From JAKAFX01 sp043196285 (lineage in GTDB: Archaea; Thermoplasmatota; Thermoplasmata; Thermoplasmatales; Thermoplasmataceae), in NCBI GenBank assembly GCA_043196285.1, contig JBBYJL010000002.1:1-59221 (forward strand): DNA of 59,221 nt, read 5' to 3'. The position numbers and the translations under genes are program-made. The first letter of the stretch is position 1; every line of letters starts with the position of its first letter. Positions 8,815-17,710 of this stretch are shown in pieces. A model generated the notes under the pieces. It had not been told where the DNA came from. It made no database searches and was given only the letters and a program-made list of their open reading frames with translations.

Positions 8815-9075
8815 TCAGAAGATTTTCTGAGCCTCAAATACTTGGTATTTCGTTGGAGGATTCACTTTTTTTACAAGTGACTCAAGTGCTTCTTTGCTTG
8901 GAGCCTCATAATTGCATATTGCCATGTTCTCGCTCCCAACAACCTGTACGGACAGAAGTTTGAATCCTTCAGGCATCTTTGAGTTCTTCTGCATTTCTAT
9001 GATACTTCCAACTACCTTGAAAGCCTCATCCTTGTTCTTGTCTTTCCATCTGTGTTCTACTAAAAGGTTTACCAT
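8815..9075 (-). CDS. Small alpha/beta protein, ferredoxin-like fold candidate
   Basis: 86 residues from the ATG at 9075, which has a GGTGA Shine-Dalgarno five bases upstream; a GTG three codons earlier is possible. The pattern is beta-alpha-beta-beta-alpha-beta (NLLVEHRW; DEAFKVVGSIIEMQ; KLLSVQVVGSENMAICNYEA; KEALESLVKKV; KYQVFEAQKI). This is the layout of dimeric ferredoxin-like alpha/beta barrel proteins such as DUF4242/DUF3303 relatives. There are no catalytic signatures, so the function is unknown. It is divergent from the HTH regulator at 9142 with a 66-base shared promoter region, so the regulator may control it. Confidence 0.75.
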   Translation of the reverse strand: MVNLLVEHRWKDKNKDEAFKVVGSIIEMQKNSKMPEGFKLLSVQVVGSENMAICNYEAPSKEALESLVKKVNPPTKYQVFEAQKIF

Positions 9076-9141
9076 TTCTTTCACCTTATATACATATACG
9101 AACAGTTAATATATCTATTGAGCCATTCTAGACCGGTTAGA

Positions 9142-9843
9142 ATGGAAGAAATAACATTAAAACTGCACCATAATCTGCCATTTAACAATGTTTCCAAAAT
9201 GTTCCCGGAAGCCAATATCTACAGATGGTGCAATTCTTATGTCGATTATATAGAGATACACTGTGACGACGCTGAAATGGACAGGCTGATCGAAGCTCTG
9301 CCTAAGTTCATAGAAGAGATACACAGTGAAACGGTTTTTGTTTCAAGGCAAAAGGGAAGAGCATCCGTCATGATAAAATGCAGATGCAGTATCAACAATT
9401 CCACCATCAGGATTACAGAGTCAGAGAAATGCCTTTGGCGGGCACCAGTCAGATACAGATCAGGGGAGGAAGAAATAACAGTGATCTCACCTCTTCAGGA
9501 GAATTTCAGATCCCTTTTTGAAAAGCTGAGAAACATTGGGGAAGTGGAAATATCCAGGAAGGTACAGGTTCTTCCAGAGGATCTGAGGGACAACTGGACA
9601 GTTTCGATAATGGAACTGTTCTCGGATCTCACTGATATTCAGACAAAATATATTCTTGAGGCAATATCTTCGGGCTACTTCGATACTCCCAGAAGAGTTT
9701 CGCTCGAGGAACTTGCGAAGAGGAATGGAATAAGCCAATCTACAATGCAGGAACATATTAATAAGGCGAGGAACCGGATTATTTACTCGGTAGAACCATA
9801 TCTACGGATGTATCTTGAATATATAGGAGCAATGAGAAAATAG
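9142..9843 (+). CDS. Bat-type transcriptional regulator (HTH_10)
   Basis: 233 residues. The C-terminal ~70 residues (LTDIQTKYILEAISSGYFDTPR, then LEELAKRNGISQSTMQEHINKA) are the bacterio-opsin-activator HTH_10 domain, ending in the usual two-helix tail with LRMYL. The N-terminal ~150 residues form a small ligand or signal domain with several Cys, typical of this haloarchaeal/Thermoplasma family. The ATG at 9142 was preferred over a TTG at 9118. It is expected to bind near its own divergent promoter, but the regulated genes are not known. Confidence 0.85.
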   Translation: MEEITLKLHHNLPFNNVSKMFPEANIYRWCNSYVDYIEIHCDDAEMDRLIEALPKFIEEIHSETVFVSRQKGRASVMIKCRCSINNSTIRITESEKCLWRAPVRYRSGEEEITVISPLQENFRSLFEKLRNIGEVEISRKVQVLPEDLRDNWTVSIMELFSDLTDIQTKYILEAISSGYFDTPRRVSLEELAKRNGISQSTMQEHINKARNRIIYSVEPYLRMYLEYIGAMRK

Positions 9844-9869
9844 CGGAATCATGCAGAGGATGTCTGCCG

Positions 9870-10373
9870 TTATACATTGAAGAATTCTGCTTCAGCCGCG
9901 ATCATCTGACTATCAGTTTGGCAGTTCGAATAGTAAAGAAGTGGCGCTTTATTGACTTCCAGAAAAGTATGGGCCCATGCAAACTTGCTCAGCAGAAGCG
10001 CGGCCTGATCTTTCTCTCCCAGGATGAAAAGTGCGGATGCAACTGCTTCGACAGAGCTTAGCCTACCGGGTTTTCCATAGTTGACAGGGTTCACAGGTAG
10101 AAGAAGCGGGAGTTTTCTCGAAAGTCGGCCAGTTTCCAGCGGAATACTGTCAATCCTGTTCCATGAGGCCTCAATTACAAGCAGTCCAGTTCTTATGGCA
10201 AGAGACGCATCATGTTGTTTGAGATATGATTGTGCATACGGATTCAGGGAAAGCGATCTTCTTATGAAATTCATGTTAATCAATTTAGCGAGACCGAACC
10301 GTGCCAGTTTCCTCATGGTCGACTTACCTGGATCGTCCTCCTTCATGTCTACGTAGAGGATCTTTATGCCCAT
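9870..10373 (-). CDS. tsr3: 16S/18S rRNA aminocarboxypropyltransferase Tsr3
   Basis: 167 residues. Tsr3 transfers the 3-amino-3-carboxypropyl group of SAM to a pseudouridine-derived base of small-subunit rRNA. Diagnostic segments are the N-terminal DMKEDDPGKST followed by KLARFGLA, LNPYAQSYL, VIEASWNRID, and LLLPVNPVNYGKPGRLSSVEA. Length is within the usual archaeal range. It is divergent from pyrG with about 60 bases between the starts. Placement next to other core housekeeping genes fits a ribosome-maturation role. Confidence 0.93.
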   Translation of the reverse strand: MGIKILYVDMKEDDPGKSTMRKLARFGLAKLINMNFIRRSLSLNPYAQSYLKQHDASLAIRTGLLVIEASWNRIDSIPLETGRLSRKLPLLLPVNPVNYGKPGRLSSVEAVASALFILGEKDQAALLLSKFAWAHTFLEVNKAPLLYYSNCQTDSQMIAAEAEFFNV

Positions 10374-10433
10374 CCATGATGAGCAGAATGAACTGAATAT
10401 TAAAGTTAATTAGTCCACAGATGCTTTACCATA

Positions 10434-12035
10434 ATGCGATATATTGCCATAACAGGAGGAGTTATATCGGGACTTGGCAAAGGAACAATAACCTCCAGCC
10501 TTTCCCATCTCCTGGTGAACAGTGGATTCAGGGTTACAGCTGTGAAAATTGATCCTTATCTGAACTACGATGCCGGCACAATGAATCCGTATCAGCACGG
10601 CGAAGTCTTTGTACTCGACGATGGCAGTGAGGTAGATCTTGATCTTGGAAACTATGAGAGATTTATCGATAAAAGCCTTACGGGGGACAATAACATAACA
10701 ACCGGAAAGATCTATAAGGAAGTAATAGAAAAGGAAAGGCGCGGTGAATTTCTGGGAAATACTGTCCAGATCATCCCAAACGTCACTAACGAGATAAAAA
10801 GGAAGATCAGGAAAGTGGCTCTTAAAGACAGTAATGATATCGTGCTTATAGAGGTAGGAGGAACGGTCGGTGACATTGAATCCATGCCTTTTCTTGAAGC
10901 CCTCAGGGAAATGAAGAGAGAAGAGGGGGAAGACAACTTCATGTTCTGTCATGTCACGCTGATCCCAGAAATAGGCAGTTCAATGGAACAGAAGACAAAG
11001 CCAACACAGCACAGTGTCAGTGCACTCAGAAGCATTGGGATACAGCCCGACATAATCTTTGCCAGATCTAAGTTCCCATTGTCTGTGGAGTCCAGAAAGA
11101 AAATATCTCTCTTTACAGATGTCCCGGAGGAAGGAATCATAAGCATAAACGACGTTCCAAACGTCTATTTCCTTCCAGGTATAATGTATCAGCAGGGCGT
11201 TGTAGCTTTTATAGTCACGAGACTGAAAATGCAGAATGGTACATTCCAGGATATCTGGGAAGGAATGAAAAAAAACATCGAGTATCCCAGAGACAATGTT
11301 AAAATAGCTCTCGTAGGGAAATATACAGAGCTGAAGGACGCATACATGAGTCACAAGGAGGCGTTTATACACACCACCGGAAAAACAGCGATTGGCGTTG
11401 AGATCAAATGGATAAACTCGGATTCACTGAAGAGTTCAACAGACTCCCTGAAGGACGTTTCAGGAATTCTTGTGCCAGGAGGATTTGGTTACAGAGGGGT
11501 GGAAGGAAAGATAGAGGCCATAAGATATGCCAGAGAAAACAAGGTCCCATTTTTGGGAATCTGTCTTGGCTTCCAGGCTGCAGTCATAGAATTCTCAAGG
11601 AATGTCCTTGGTCTCAAGGAAGCAAACAGTTCTGAATTTCATCCAGAGACAAAGGACCCGGTTATAGATCTGCTTCCAGAGCAGGAAAGCATCAAGGATC
11701 TTGGTGGTACAATGAGACTTGGTGCAAAAAAGGTAATCATATCCAGGAATACGCTTGCTTCAAAGATATACGGGAAGGATGAGATATATGAGAGACACAG
11801 GCACCGATACGAAGTTAATCCAAAGTACATCGGAATGCTTGAAGACGCGGGAATTATATTTTCCGGCAGGGATGAGGAAGGCATAAGGATGGAAATTCTT
11901 GAGCTTGCCGACAGGGAAAATTTTATAGCAACGCAGTACCATAGCGAATTCAAGTCAAGGCCTCTGAGCCCTTCGCCGGTTCATGTGCACCTTGTCTTGA
12001 GCGCACAGAAATTCAAGGAGTCGTCGAAGTTATGA
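10434..12035 (+). CDS. pyrG: CTP synthase
   Basis: 533 residues. It aminates UTP to CTP using ATP and glutamine. The N-terminal synthase domain has the P-loop GGVISGLGKGTITSS (about 8-22), followed by LDDGSEVDLDLGNYERF and EVGGTVGDIES. The C-terminal class I glutamine amidotransferase domain has the nucleophile in LGICLGFQ (Cys near 377) and the partner His/Glu in YHSEFKSRP near the C-terminus. Length is typical. An AT-rich TTAAAGTTAATT element at about 10401-10412 is well placed for a leaderless ATG at 10434. The stop overlaps the next start in an ATGA. Confidence 0.98.
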   Translation: MRYIAITGGVISGLGKGTITSSLSHLLVNSGFRVTAVKIDPYLNYDAGTMNPYQHGEVFVLDDGSEVDLDLGNYERFIDKSLTGDNNITTGKIYKEVIEKERRGEFLGNTVQIIPNVTNEIKRKIRKVALKDSNDIVLIEVGGTVGDIESMPFLEALREMKREEGEDNFMFCHVTLIPEIGSSMEQKTKPTQHSVSALRSIGIQPDIIFARSKFPLSVESRKKISLFTDVPEEGIISINDVPNVYFLPGIMYQQGVVAFIVTRLKMQNGTFQDIWEGMKKNIEYPRDNVKIALVGKYTELKDAYMSHKEAFIHTTGKTAIGVEIKWINSDSLKSSTDSLKDVSGILVPGGFGYRGVEGKIEAIRYARENKVPFLGICLGFQAAVIEFSRNVLGLKEANSSEFHPETKDPVIDLLPEQESIKDLGGTMRLGAKKVIISRNTLASKIYGKDEIYERHRHRYEVNPKYIGMLEDAGIIFSGRDEEGIRMEILELADRENFIATQYHSEFKSRPLSPSPVHVHLVLSAQKFKESSKL

Positions 12036-12361
12036 AGGAAACACTTGAAAGCCTGAGAAAAAGGGTATTGGAAAGGATAAACAGTGACGAGAAGTTCAAA
12101 AACAAGCTGATGAAAGTGGACAAGAAATTCCTGGTGGAGTTCGAGGGGAAGAATCTCTACAACTTCAGCATAAAGGAAGGAAATATAAGCGAAATTATGG
12201 AAGGACCAATAGATGCTGATGTGACAATTTCAATGGACTCAGACACTTTCAACAAGATCATGTCGAAAGAGATGGATCCTATGGAAGCATATTTTGAGAA
12301 AAAGATCAGGATAAAAGCTTCGCTGCTTGACAAACTATTTCTAACTGATCTGTTTAAGTGA
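12032..12361 (+). CDS. SCP2 sterol-carrier-like domain protein
   Basis: 109 residues. The pattern KKFLVEFEGKNLYNFSIKEG, then DADVTISMDSDTFNKIMSKEMDPMEAYFEKKIRIKA is the SCP2 fold, a hydrophobic-ligand pocket found in sterol or lipid carriers. No enzyme motif is present. It overlaps pyrG by four bases (ATGA) and is followed after 18 bases by polD, so it is embedded in an operon of nucleotide and replication genes. In an archaeon it may carry isoprenoid or acyl lipids, but the ligand is unknown. Confidence 0.85.
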   Translation: MKETLESLRKRVLERINSDEKFKNKLMKVDKKFLVEFEGKNLYNFSIKEGNISEIMEGPIDADVTISMDSDTFNKIMSKEMDPMEAYFEKKIRIKASLLDKLFLTDLFK

Positions 12362-12379
12362 TACGGGAAGTATCAGAAC

Positions 12380-15300
12380 TTGACAGTACCTGTAAGGACG
12401 CTTACCCAGGACCTCATTGAAAGTTACCATGATTCTATTGAGAAAGAGGTAAAAAGGTGTTACAGCCTTGCAAAAGAGATCAGGGAACTGGGAAGGGACG
12501 TAACAAATAGGGTTGAAATACCGCTCGCTTCAGACATGGCCGACAGGATTGAGGAACTCATAGGTCTCGTAGGAATTGCAGTTAAGATCAGGGAACTTTC
12601 CAGATCCCTATCAAGGGAAGAGGTCGCAATTAATATTTCCAGGGATGTTGCAAAAGAGATCGGTTCAAGAGATAAAAAGGAGGCAGTTGACAAAGCAATA
12701 AGGGTTGGTCTCGCTATACTTACTGAAGGAATACTTGTTGCGCCACTGGAGGGCATTGCGGACGTCAACATCAGCAGAGAAAATGATTCTGACTACCTTT
12801 CCGTGGTTTATTCTGGTCCAATAAGAGGCGCTGGTGGGACAGCACAGGCAATGAGTGTCCTGATAGCAGATATTGTTCGGAGGGACCTGGGTATTGGCAG
12901 CTTCAGGATCAGTGAAGACGAAATTGAGAGGTATACCGAGGAGATTCAGGCATACAACAGGGTGAAACATTTGCAGTACCTCCCGACACCTGAGGAGATC
13001 AGACAGATTGTGAAGAACTGCCCGGTGATGATTGATGGAGAGGGGAGTGAAGAACAGGAGGTTTCAGGGCACAGGGATATGAGTAGAATCAAGACCAACA
13101 GGATACGAGGTGGAATGTGTCTTGTAATATGCGAAGGACTTGTGCAGAAATCCAAGAAGGTTCTGAAATACACATCCTCCCTGGGTCTGACAGAGTGGGA
13201 CTTCCTTTCGAATCTCCATGGGCCAGATGAGAAAGGGGATGCGTCAACTGAGAAATCAGAGAAATTCCTGAAGGATATCATTGCTGGAAGACCGGTCTTC
13301 AGTCATCCCGGTCGTCCTGGAGGGTTCAGACTGAGATATGGCAGATCACGGATAACTGGCCTCGCGGCTGCGGGAATAAATCCAGTAACAATGTATGTCC
13401 TGGACAGTTTCATAGCCATAGGATCGCAGATAAAAATTGAGCTTCCAGGAAAAGCAGCAGCAATAACACCGTGTGATTATATAGACGGTCCAATGGTTGT
13501 GCTAAAGGACGGCTCAAACATAAGGGTAAGGAGCATTGATCATGCCAGGCATATAATGAATGAAGTCGTCAAGATTTCAGATATCGGAGAGATTCTGATA
13601 TCATACGGAGAATTCCTCGAGAACAATCACAGGCTAGAGGTTCCACCTTTTGTTCACGAATGGTGGTATCTTTATGCAGAGAAATTCCCTGAACTCAGGC
13701 AGTATGAGGAGAAGGAACCTGATGAGATCGCCGCTATCCAGATTGCCAGAAAGTACGGCATTCCGCTGCACCCAAGGTTCGATTACCTGTGGCATGATAT
13801 CACAGCACATGAGATCAACTATCTTAGAAAGAAGCTTGAAAATGCTGTCCCATTCGATGGAAAAATCAGGGTGGAATTCGATCAGACAGCAGCGAATCTC
13901 CTGATGGACATAAACAAGGAGTATAACGTGGAGAACGGTTTCATAGTGATGGATGAATATATGGCGCTGTTTGCATCCCTTGGACTCGATCAGAACAGTC
14001 CAGTAAACAAGGACATTGCTGATGAAACAGATCCAGTAGAAGCAGTATGTATGCTGTCAGGGATGAAGATAATGCCAAGATCCCCGACGAGGATAGGTGC
14101 AAGAATGGGAAGACCTGAAAAGTCAGGAGACAGGAAGATGAAGCCAAAGGTTCATGTGCTTTTCCCGGTTGAGAATTATGGAAACACCAGAAGATCACTT
14201 ATCAGCGCTGAAAAGACAGTGGGGGGGACTTTTGAGATAGAGTGCCTGCCCAGAATATGCCCAAAGTGCGGGACTAAAACCCCAGAGCCACTGTGCGAGA
14301 ACTGTGGATCGATTACAGAACCCATGAAAAACTCAGAAAAGATCAAGATCGATTTCGGAACTATAATGGCAACCGTAATGGAAAGAGTGAGGATAAATTC
14401 CACTGATCTGACCGAACTGAAGGGCGTGAAGAAGCTCATGTCAAGCAGAAAGGTTTGTGAACCTGTTGAAAAGGGGATCCTACGGTCTCTCCATGATATA
14501 TCCATAAACAAGGACGGAACATGCAGATATGACATTTCTGACATACCGATCAGCCACTTTCTGCCAGAAGAGATAGGTCTCGATAGGCCAAAGGCCGAGA
14601 GTCTTGGATACAGTGCAGACGTTTACAACGAGATCTACGTGCAGGACATAATTGTGCCGAGGAAGGCTGCAACATACCTGCTCAAAGTTTCAAAATTTAT
14701 TGACGACCTCTTGGTCAGGTATTACAACAAGCCCCCCTTCTATGACTGCAAGAATGAGGAAGACTTAATAGGTCATCTTGTTATTGGTCTGGCTCCGCAC
14801 ACTTCGGGAGGAATTGTTGGCAGAATAATAGGATTCACTGACGTATCAGGCTGCTACGCCCATCCATTCTTCCATGCTGCAAAGAGAAGAAACTGTGATG
14901 GTGATGAGGACAGCATAATGCTTCTCATGGATGGATTCCTTAACTTCTCCAAGGAGTTTCTACCTTCAACGCGTGGTGGACTCATGGATGCACCTCTTGT
15001 ACTTACTGTGAAACTGAACCCTGACGAGGTGGACAAGGAAGCCATGAATGTCGACACACTGACCAGATACCCGATTGAGTTTTACGAAGCTGCTGAAAAA
15101 CTGGCAATGCCAACAGAGATCGAACACATTATGAAGCCGATGAAAGCCTACATTAAGGATCATGGTACTTATGCCGGGTTCGGGTTCAGCATACCTGCAG
15201 ACCACATAGACTCAGGGGTGACGATTTCATCTTACAAGACAATAGTCACCATGGAGGAGAAGATCGAGAGGCAGCTTGGCCTTGCAACCAGGATACGTGC

Positions 15301-15688
15301 GGTGGACGAGAATGACGTCGCTGCCAGAGTCCTGTCATCACACTTTCTTCCGGATATATACGGTAATTTCAGAGGATTTTTTTCCCAGTCATTCAGGTGC
15401 ACCAAGTGCAACGCCAAATACCGCAGGATTCCGCTTTCCGGGAGATGCACCAGATGCGGAGGGAAATCAATAATACTGACAGTGCATAAGGGGGGTATAG
15501 TAAAATACCTTGATGAAACTATCAAGATTTCAAGGGAATACAGGATACCTGATTATCTGAAGGCAAGGATCGAGAATCTTGAAAAGACAATCCGGGAAAC
15601 ATTCGCAGATGATAGGGACGAAACTCCTGAAGAAGATCACGATGAAGTCGACAGCGCTCTGGAAAGCTATGAGATGAACAATGAATGA
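12380..15688 (+). CDS. polC: DNA polymerase D large (catalytic) subunit DP2
   Basis: 1102 residues, catalytic subunit of the euryarchaeal replicative polymerase PolD. The N-terminal conserved block includes SGPIRGAGGTAQAMSVL; the active-site motif reads NCDGDED near residue 837, carrying the metal-binding Asp residues. Two zinc motifs are visible: CPKC-x8-CENC near 626 and CTKC-x12-CTRC near 1005. The C-terminus is acidic. No intein interrupts the active site, unlike in many Thermococcales. The start is a TTG at 12380 with no ATG alternative matching the family N-terminus. Its stop overlaps the GPN GTPase start (ATGA). The small subunit DP1 is not in this window. Confidence 0.96.
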   Translation: MTVPVRTLTQDLIESYHDSIEKEVKRCYSLAKEIRELGRDVTNRVEIPLASDMADRIEELIGLVGIAVKIRELSRSLSREEVAINISRDVAKEIGSRDKKEAVDKAIRVGLAILTEGILVAPLEGIADVNISRENDSDYLSVVYSGPIRGAGGTAQAMSVLIADIVRRDLGIGSFRISEDEIERYTEEIQAYNRVKHLQYLPTPEEIRQIVKNCPVMIDGEGSEEQEVSGHRDMSRIKTNRIRGGMCLVICEGLVQKSKKVLKYTSSLGLTEWDFLSNLHGPDEKGDASTEKSEKFLKDIIAGRPVFSHPGRPGGFRLRYGRSRITGLAAAGINPVTMYVLDSFIAIGSQIKIELPGKAAAITPCDYIDGPMVVLKDGSNIRVRSIDHARHIMNEVVKISDIGEILISYGEFLENNHRLEVPPFVHEWWYLYAEKFPELRQYEEKEPDEIAAIQIARKYGIPLHPRFDYLWHDITAHEINYLRKKLENAVPFDGKIRVEFDQTAANLLMDINKEYNVENGFIVMDEYMALFASLGLDQNSPVNKDIADETDPVEAVCMLSGMKIMPRSPTRIGARMGRPEKSGDRKMKPKVHVLFPVENYGNTRRSLISAEKTVGGTFEIECLPRICPKCGTKTPEPLCENCGSITEPMKNSEKIKIDFGTIMATVMERVRINSTDLTELKGVKKLMSSRKVCEPVEKGILRSLHDISINKDGTCRYDISDIPISHFLPEEIGLDRPKAESLGYSADVYNEIYVQDIIVPRKAATYLLKVSKFIDDLLVRYYNKPPFYDCKNEEDLIGHLVIGLAPHTSGGIVGRIIGFTDVSGCYAHPFFHAAKRRNCDGDEDSIMLLMDGFLNFSKEFLPSTRGGLMDAPLVLTVKLNPDEVDKEAMNVDTLTRYPIEFYEAAEKLAMPTEIEHIMKPMKAYIKDHGTYAGFGFSIPADHIDSGVTISSYKTIVTMEEKIERQLGLATRIRAVDENDVAARVLSSHFLPDIYGNFRGFFSQSFRCTKCNAKYRRIPLSGRCTRCGGKSIILTVHKGGIVKYLDETIKISREYRIPDYLKARIENLEKTIRETFADDRDETPEEDHDEVDSALESYEMNNE

Positions 15689-16464
15689 TAGGATCAATAT
15701 TTGTGACAGGTCCAGCAGGAACTGGAAAATCAACATTTTGCGGTGCAATGAAGGAATGGCTCGAGGAACAGCACTTTGATGCTGCAGTGGTGAATCTTGA
15801 CCCTGGATCTGATTTTATCCCGTATGAGGCGGATATAGACATAAGGGACTTTATATCTCTGGGGAGAATAATGGAAGATTATTCACTGGGCCCAAACGGA
15901 GCCCAGGTTGTGGCTGCAGATTTGATGCTGGAATATGCCGATCAGATCAAATCACAGCTGGATGAGCTTGATGATCATTATATCATATTTGACACTCCCG
16001 GGCAAGTCGAGCTTTTCACATTCAGACAGGGAAGCACGATGCTCGTGGATACACTCACTGAGGGAAGAACCATGATCTGTTACCTGGCAGATTCCATTGT
16101 TGGTTCATCTCCATCAGGATTCATAGCGCAGAAAATGCTTCTGGGGTCTATTTTTTACAGATTCTTCAAGCCCATGATATTCATCATGAATAAGTCAGAT
16201 CTGATTGACAGGGAGATAATGGACAAAATAATCTCATGGGAGGCCGATCCTGAACTCCTTTACGACGATTTCATGGATGAGAAGCAGAATATGGTCAAGC
16301 AGTACTATTCAGGCATAATTCATGCTTTTTCCGAGAGCGGTATGATCAATAAAATAATACCCGTGTCGTCTCAGAATCACACAGGTTTCGAGGATGTTTA
16401 CTCCGAGATTTCCAATTTCTTCACTGGCGGAGAGGACGTTGATACAGACTACAGGGAAGAATAA
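15685..16464 (+). CDS. GPN-loop GTPase
   Basis: 259 residues. Walker A reads GPAGTGKST (about 9-17). The family-defining Gly-Pro-Asn loop is LGPNGA (about 69-74). A switch II DTPGQVE and a G4-like NKSD complete the site. These are homodimeric GTPases (Pyrococcus PAB0955 type); eukaryotic relatives assemble RNA polymerase II, and the archaeal role is not settled. It is translationally coupled to polD by a four-base overlap and is last in the pyrG operon. Confidence 0.94.
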   Translation: MIGSIFVTGPAGTGKSTFCGAMKEWLEEQHFDAAVVNLDPGSDFIPYEADIDIRDFISLGRIMEDYSLGPNGAQVVAADLMLEYADQIKSQLDELDDHYIIFDTPGQVELFTFRQGSTMLVDTLTEGRTMICYLADSIVGSSPSGFIAQKMLLGSIFYRFFKPMIFIMNKSDLIDREIMDKIISWEADPELLYDDFMDEKQNMVKQYYSGIIHAFSESGMINKIIPVSSQNHTGFEDVYSEISNFFTGGEDVDTDYREE

Positions 16465-16510
16465 TTATTGAGTACAGCGAAATTAAAGACCAGATGTTGT
16501 CTGCCAGATT

Positions 16511-16547
16511 TCCTTTAAATTACGTTTCGAAAAGTCTTTTTAAAGGA
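16511..16547. promoter_or_regulatory. Nested inverted repeat over a TATA-like element
   Basis: TCCTTTAAA (16511-16519) and TTTAAAGGA (16539-16547) are perfect nine-base inverted arms. Between them lies a second palindrome centred on TTTCGAAA (16525-16532). The right arm overlaps a TTTTTAAA TATA-like element placed before the small zinc protein gene at 16562. It may be an operator or a transcription terminator for the GPN GTPase operon. The symmetry is seen directly; the role is inferred. Confidence 0.45.
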
Positions 16548-16561
16548 GTATGTAACCAGAC

Positions 16562-16822
16562 TTGGATCATAAAAGAGTTTTAATACAAACAAAAATCATG
16601 ACCTTCATGACACCGAAACATCACTGTATTATCTGTTCAACACTCATATATTCGGGAATATACTGTTCTACCTGCTATTTTGAGATGATGCGGAGCAGGT
16701 ACATTGATGAAGAATCCTTCGAGGAATGGGTTGTCAGAAACAGAAATTCAAAGGCTCCTGATGACCGGCACGGAATTGTGAAGCCACTGGACAGCTTTAT
16801 CATTTCAGATATGAAGTGTTAG
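16562..16822 (+). CDS. Zinc-ribbon micro-protein, unknown
   Basis: 86 residues from a TTG at 16562, or 74 from an ATG at 16598. A treble-clef-like pair C-x2-C and C-x2-C (HHCIICSTLIYSGIYCSTC, about 21-39) is predicted to bind one zinc. It is followed by a short helix (EESFEEWVVRNR) and a tail. The TTG sits about 22 bases downstream of a TATA-like element; the ATG has no clear Shine-Dalgarno. The family is not recognised; such zinc micro-proteins often bind nucleic acid or partner proteins. It ends three bases before the convergent ABC ATPase gene. Confidence 0.6.
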   Translation: MDHKRVLIQTKIMTFMTPKHHCIICSTLIYSGIYCSTCYFEMMRSRYIDEESFEEWVVRNRNSKAPDDRHGIVKPLDSFIISDMKC

Positions 16823-16825
16823 CGC

Positions 16826-17710
16826 TCAGGAATCTCCTACGCTTTGGATATACTGATTTTCAAGATCATTGTATTCCTCTACCCTGTCAAATTTGATGTT
16901 GTTAAGCACCAGCTTTTTCAATATTTCCGGGATATCCTCATCAAGTCGAAGGAATAAGTATCCGTCTTCAAGCCTGTGATCAGATGCAAGTTCGTGCAGT
17001 ACAGGGGAATCGCCACTCTCATCAATCCTGATCCTCACGTATCCAGAGTCCGTGTTCTCAAAGTCACTGACTATAGATCCGTTATTTATTATTATGATGC
17101 GATCGCCGACCTCTTTTGCTTCGCTTATGAGGTGTGTACTGAGAACTATTATTTTCTCCTTTTTCGCGTTGATATCCTTCAGTATCTTCCTGAACTGGTA
17201 CATGCCCTTTGGATCAAGACCAAAGGTTGGTTCATCAAGTATAATGATAGGAGGATCATGAAGCAATGACAGAGAAAGGCCAAGTCTCTGCTTCATTCCT
17301 CTGGAATATTCACCTGCCTTCCTGTCCAGATAATGGAAGCATCCTGTCAGATGAGTGACATCATCAATTCTCCTTTCACATTCAGCCTTGGAGAATCCCC
17401 TGATCCTGCAGGAAAAGTTAAGTATCTCGCGTCCGGTGAGGTAGGGATAGAACTCAGGCTGTTCCACCAGGCTGCCTATACTCTTCAGGGCATTGGACAG
17501 ATCCTCCCTGACAGAATGGTCATTGATGAAGATGTCTCCATGACTTGGCCTTGAAATACCGGTCATGGTTTTCATGAGGGTAGTTTTTCCGGCTCCATTC
17601 GGTCCCAGAAGAACCATTATGCCTTCCCTGTCAAACTTAAGATTTATTGATCTTAATGCCTCTACGTTACCGTAATTCTTTGAAAGGTTTTCAATGCTTA
17701 TCTTTACCAT
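16826..17710 (-). CDS. ABC-2 type transporter ATP-binding protein
   Basis: 294 residues. Walker A LLGPNGAGKTT (about 33-43), Q-loop LVEQPEFY, signature SRGMKQR, Walker B IIILDEPTFGLDP and an H-loop in LSTHLISE are all intact. A C-terminal ~80-residue extension is typical of DrrA/CcmA-like exporters. It starts one base inside the stop of the permease gene (TAATG), so the two are translationally coupled. It powers export by the adjacent permease; the substrate is unknown. Confidence 0.94.
   Translation of the reverse strand: MVKISIENLSKNYGNVEALRSINLKFDREGIMVLLGPNGAGKTTLMKTMTGISRPSHGDIFINDHSVREDLSNALKSIGSLVEQPEFYPYLTGREILNFSCRIRGFSKAECERRIDDVTHLTGCFHYLDRKAGEYSRGMKQRLGLSLSLLHDPPIIILDEPTFGLDPKGMYQFRKILKDINAKKEKIIVLSTHLISEAKEVGDRIIIINNGSIVSDFENTDSGYVRIRIDESGDSPVLHELASDHRLEDGYLFLRLDEDIPEILKKLVLNNIKFDRVEEYNDLENQYIQSVGDS

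Noticed and set aside
12380..15688. Intein in the PolD large subunit.
   Set aside because: The NCDGDED active site and flanks read straight through without splicing motifs; 1102 residues is normal length.
3871..16479. ATTGAGTACAGCG occurs after the methyltransferase gene (3871-3883) and after the GPN GTPase gene (16467-16479).
   Set aside because: A shared 13-mer is expected by chance in 59 kb; flanks do not align.
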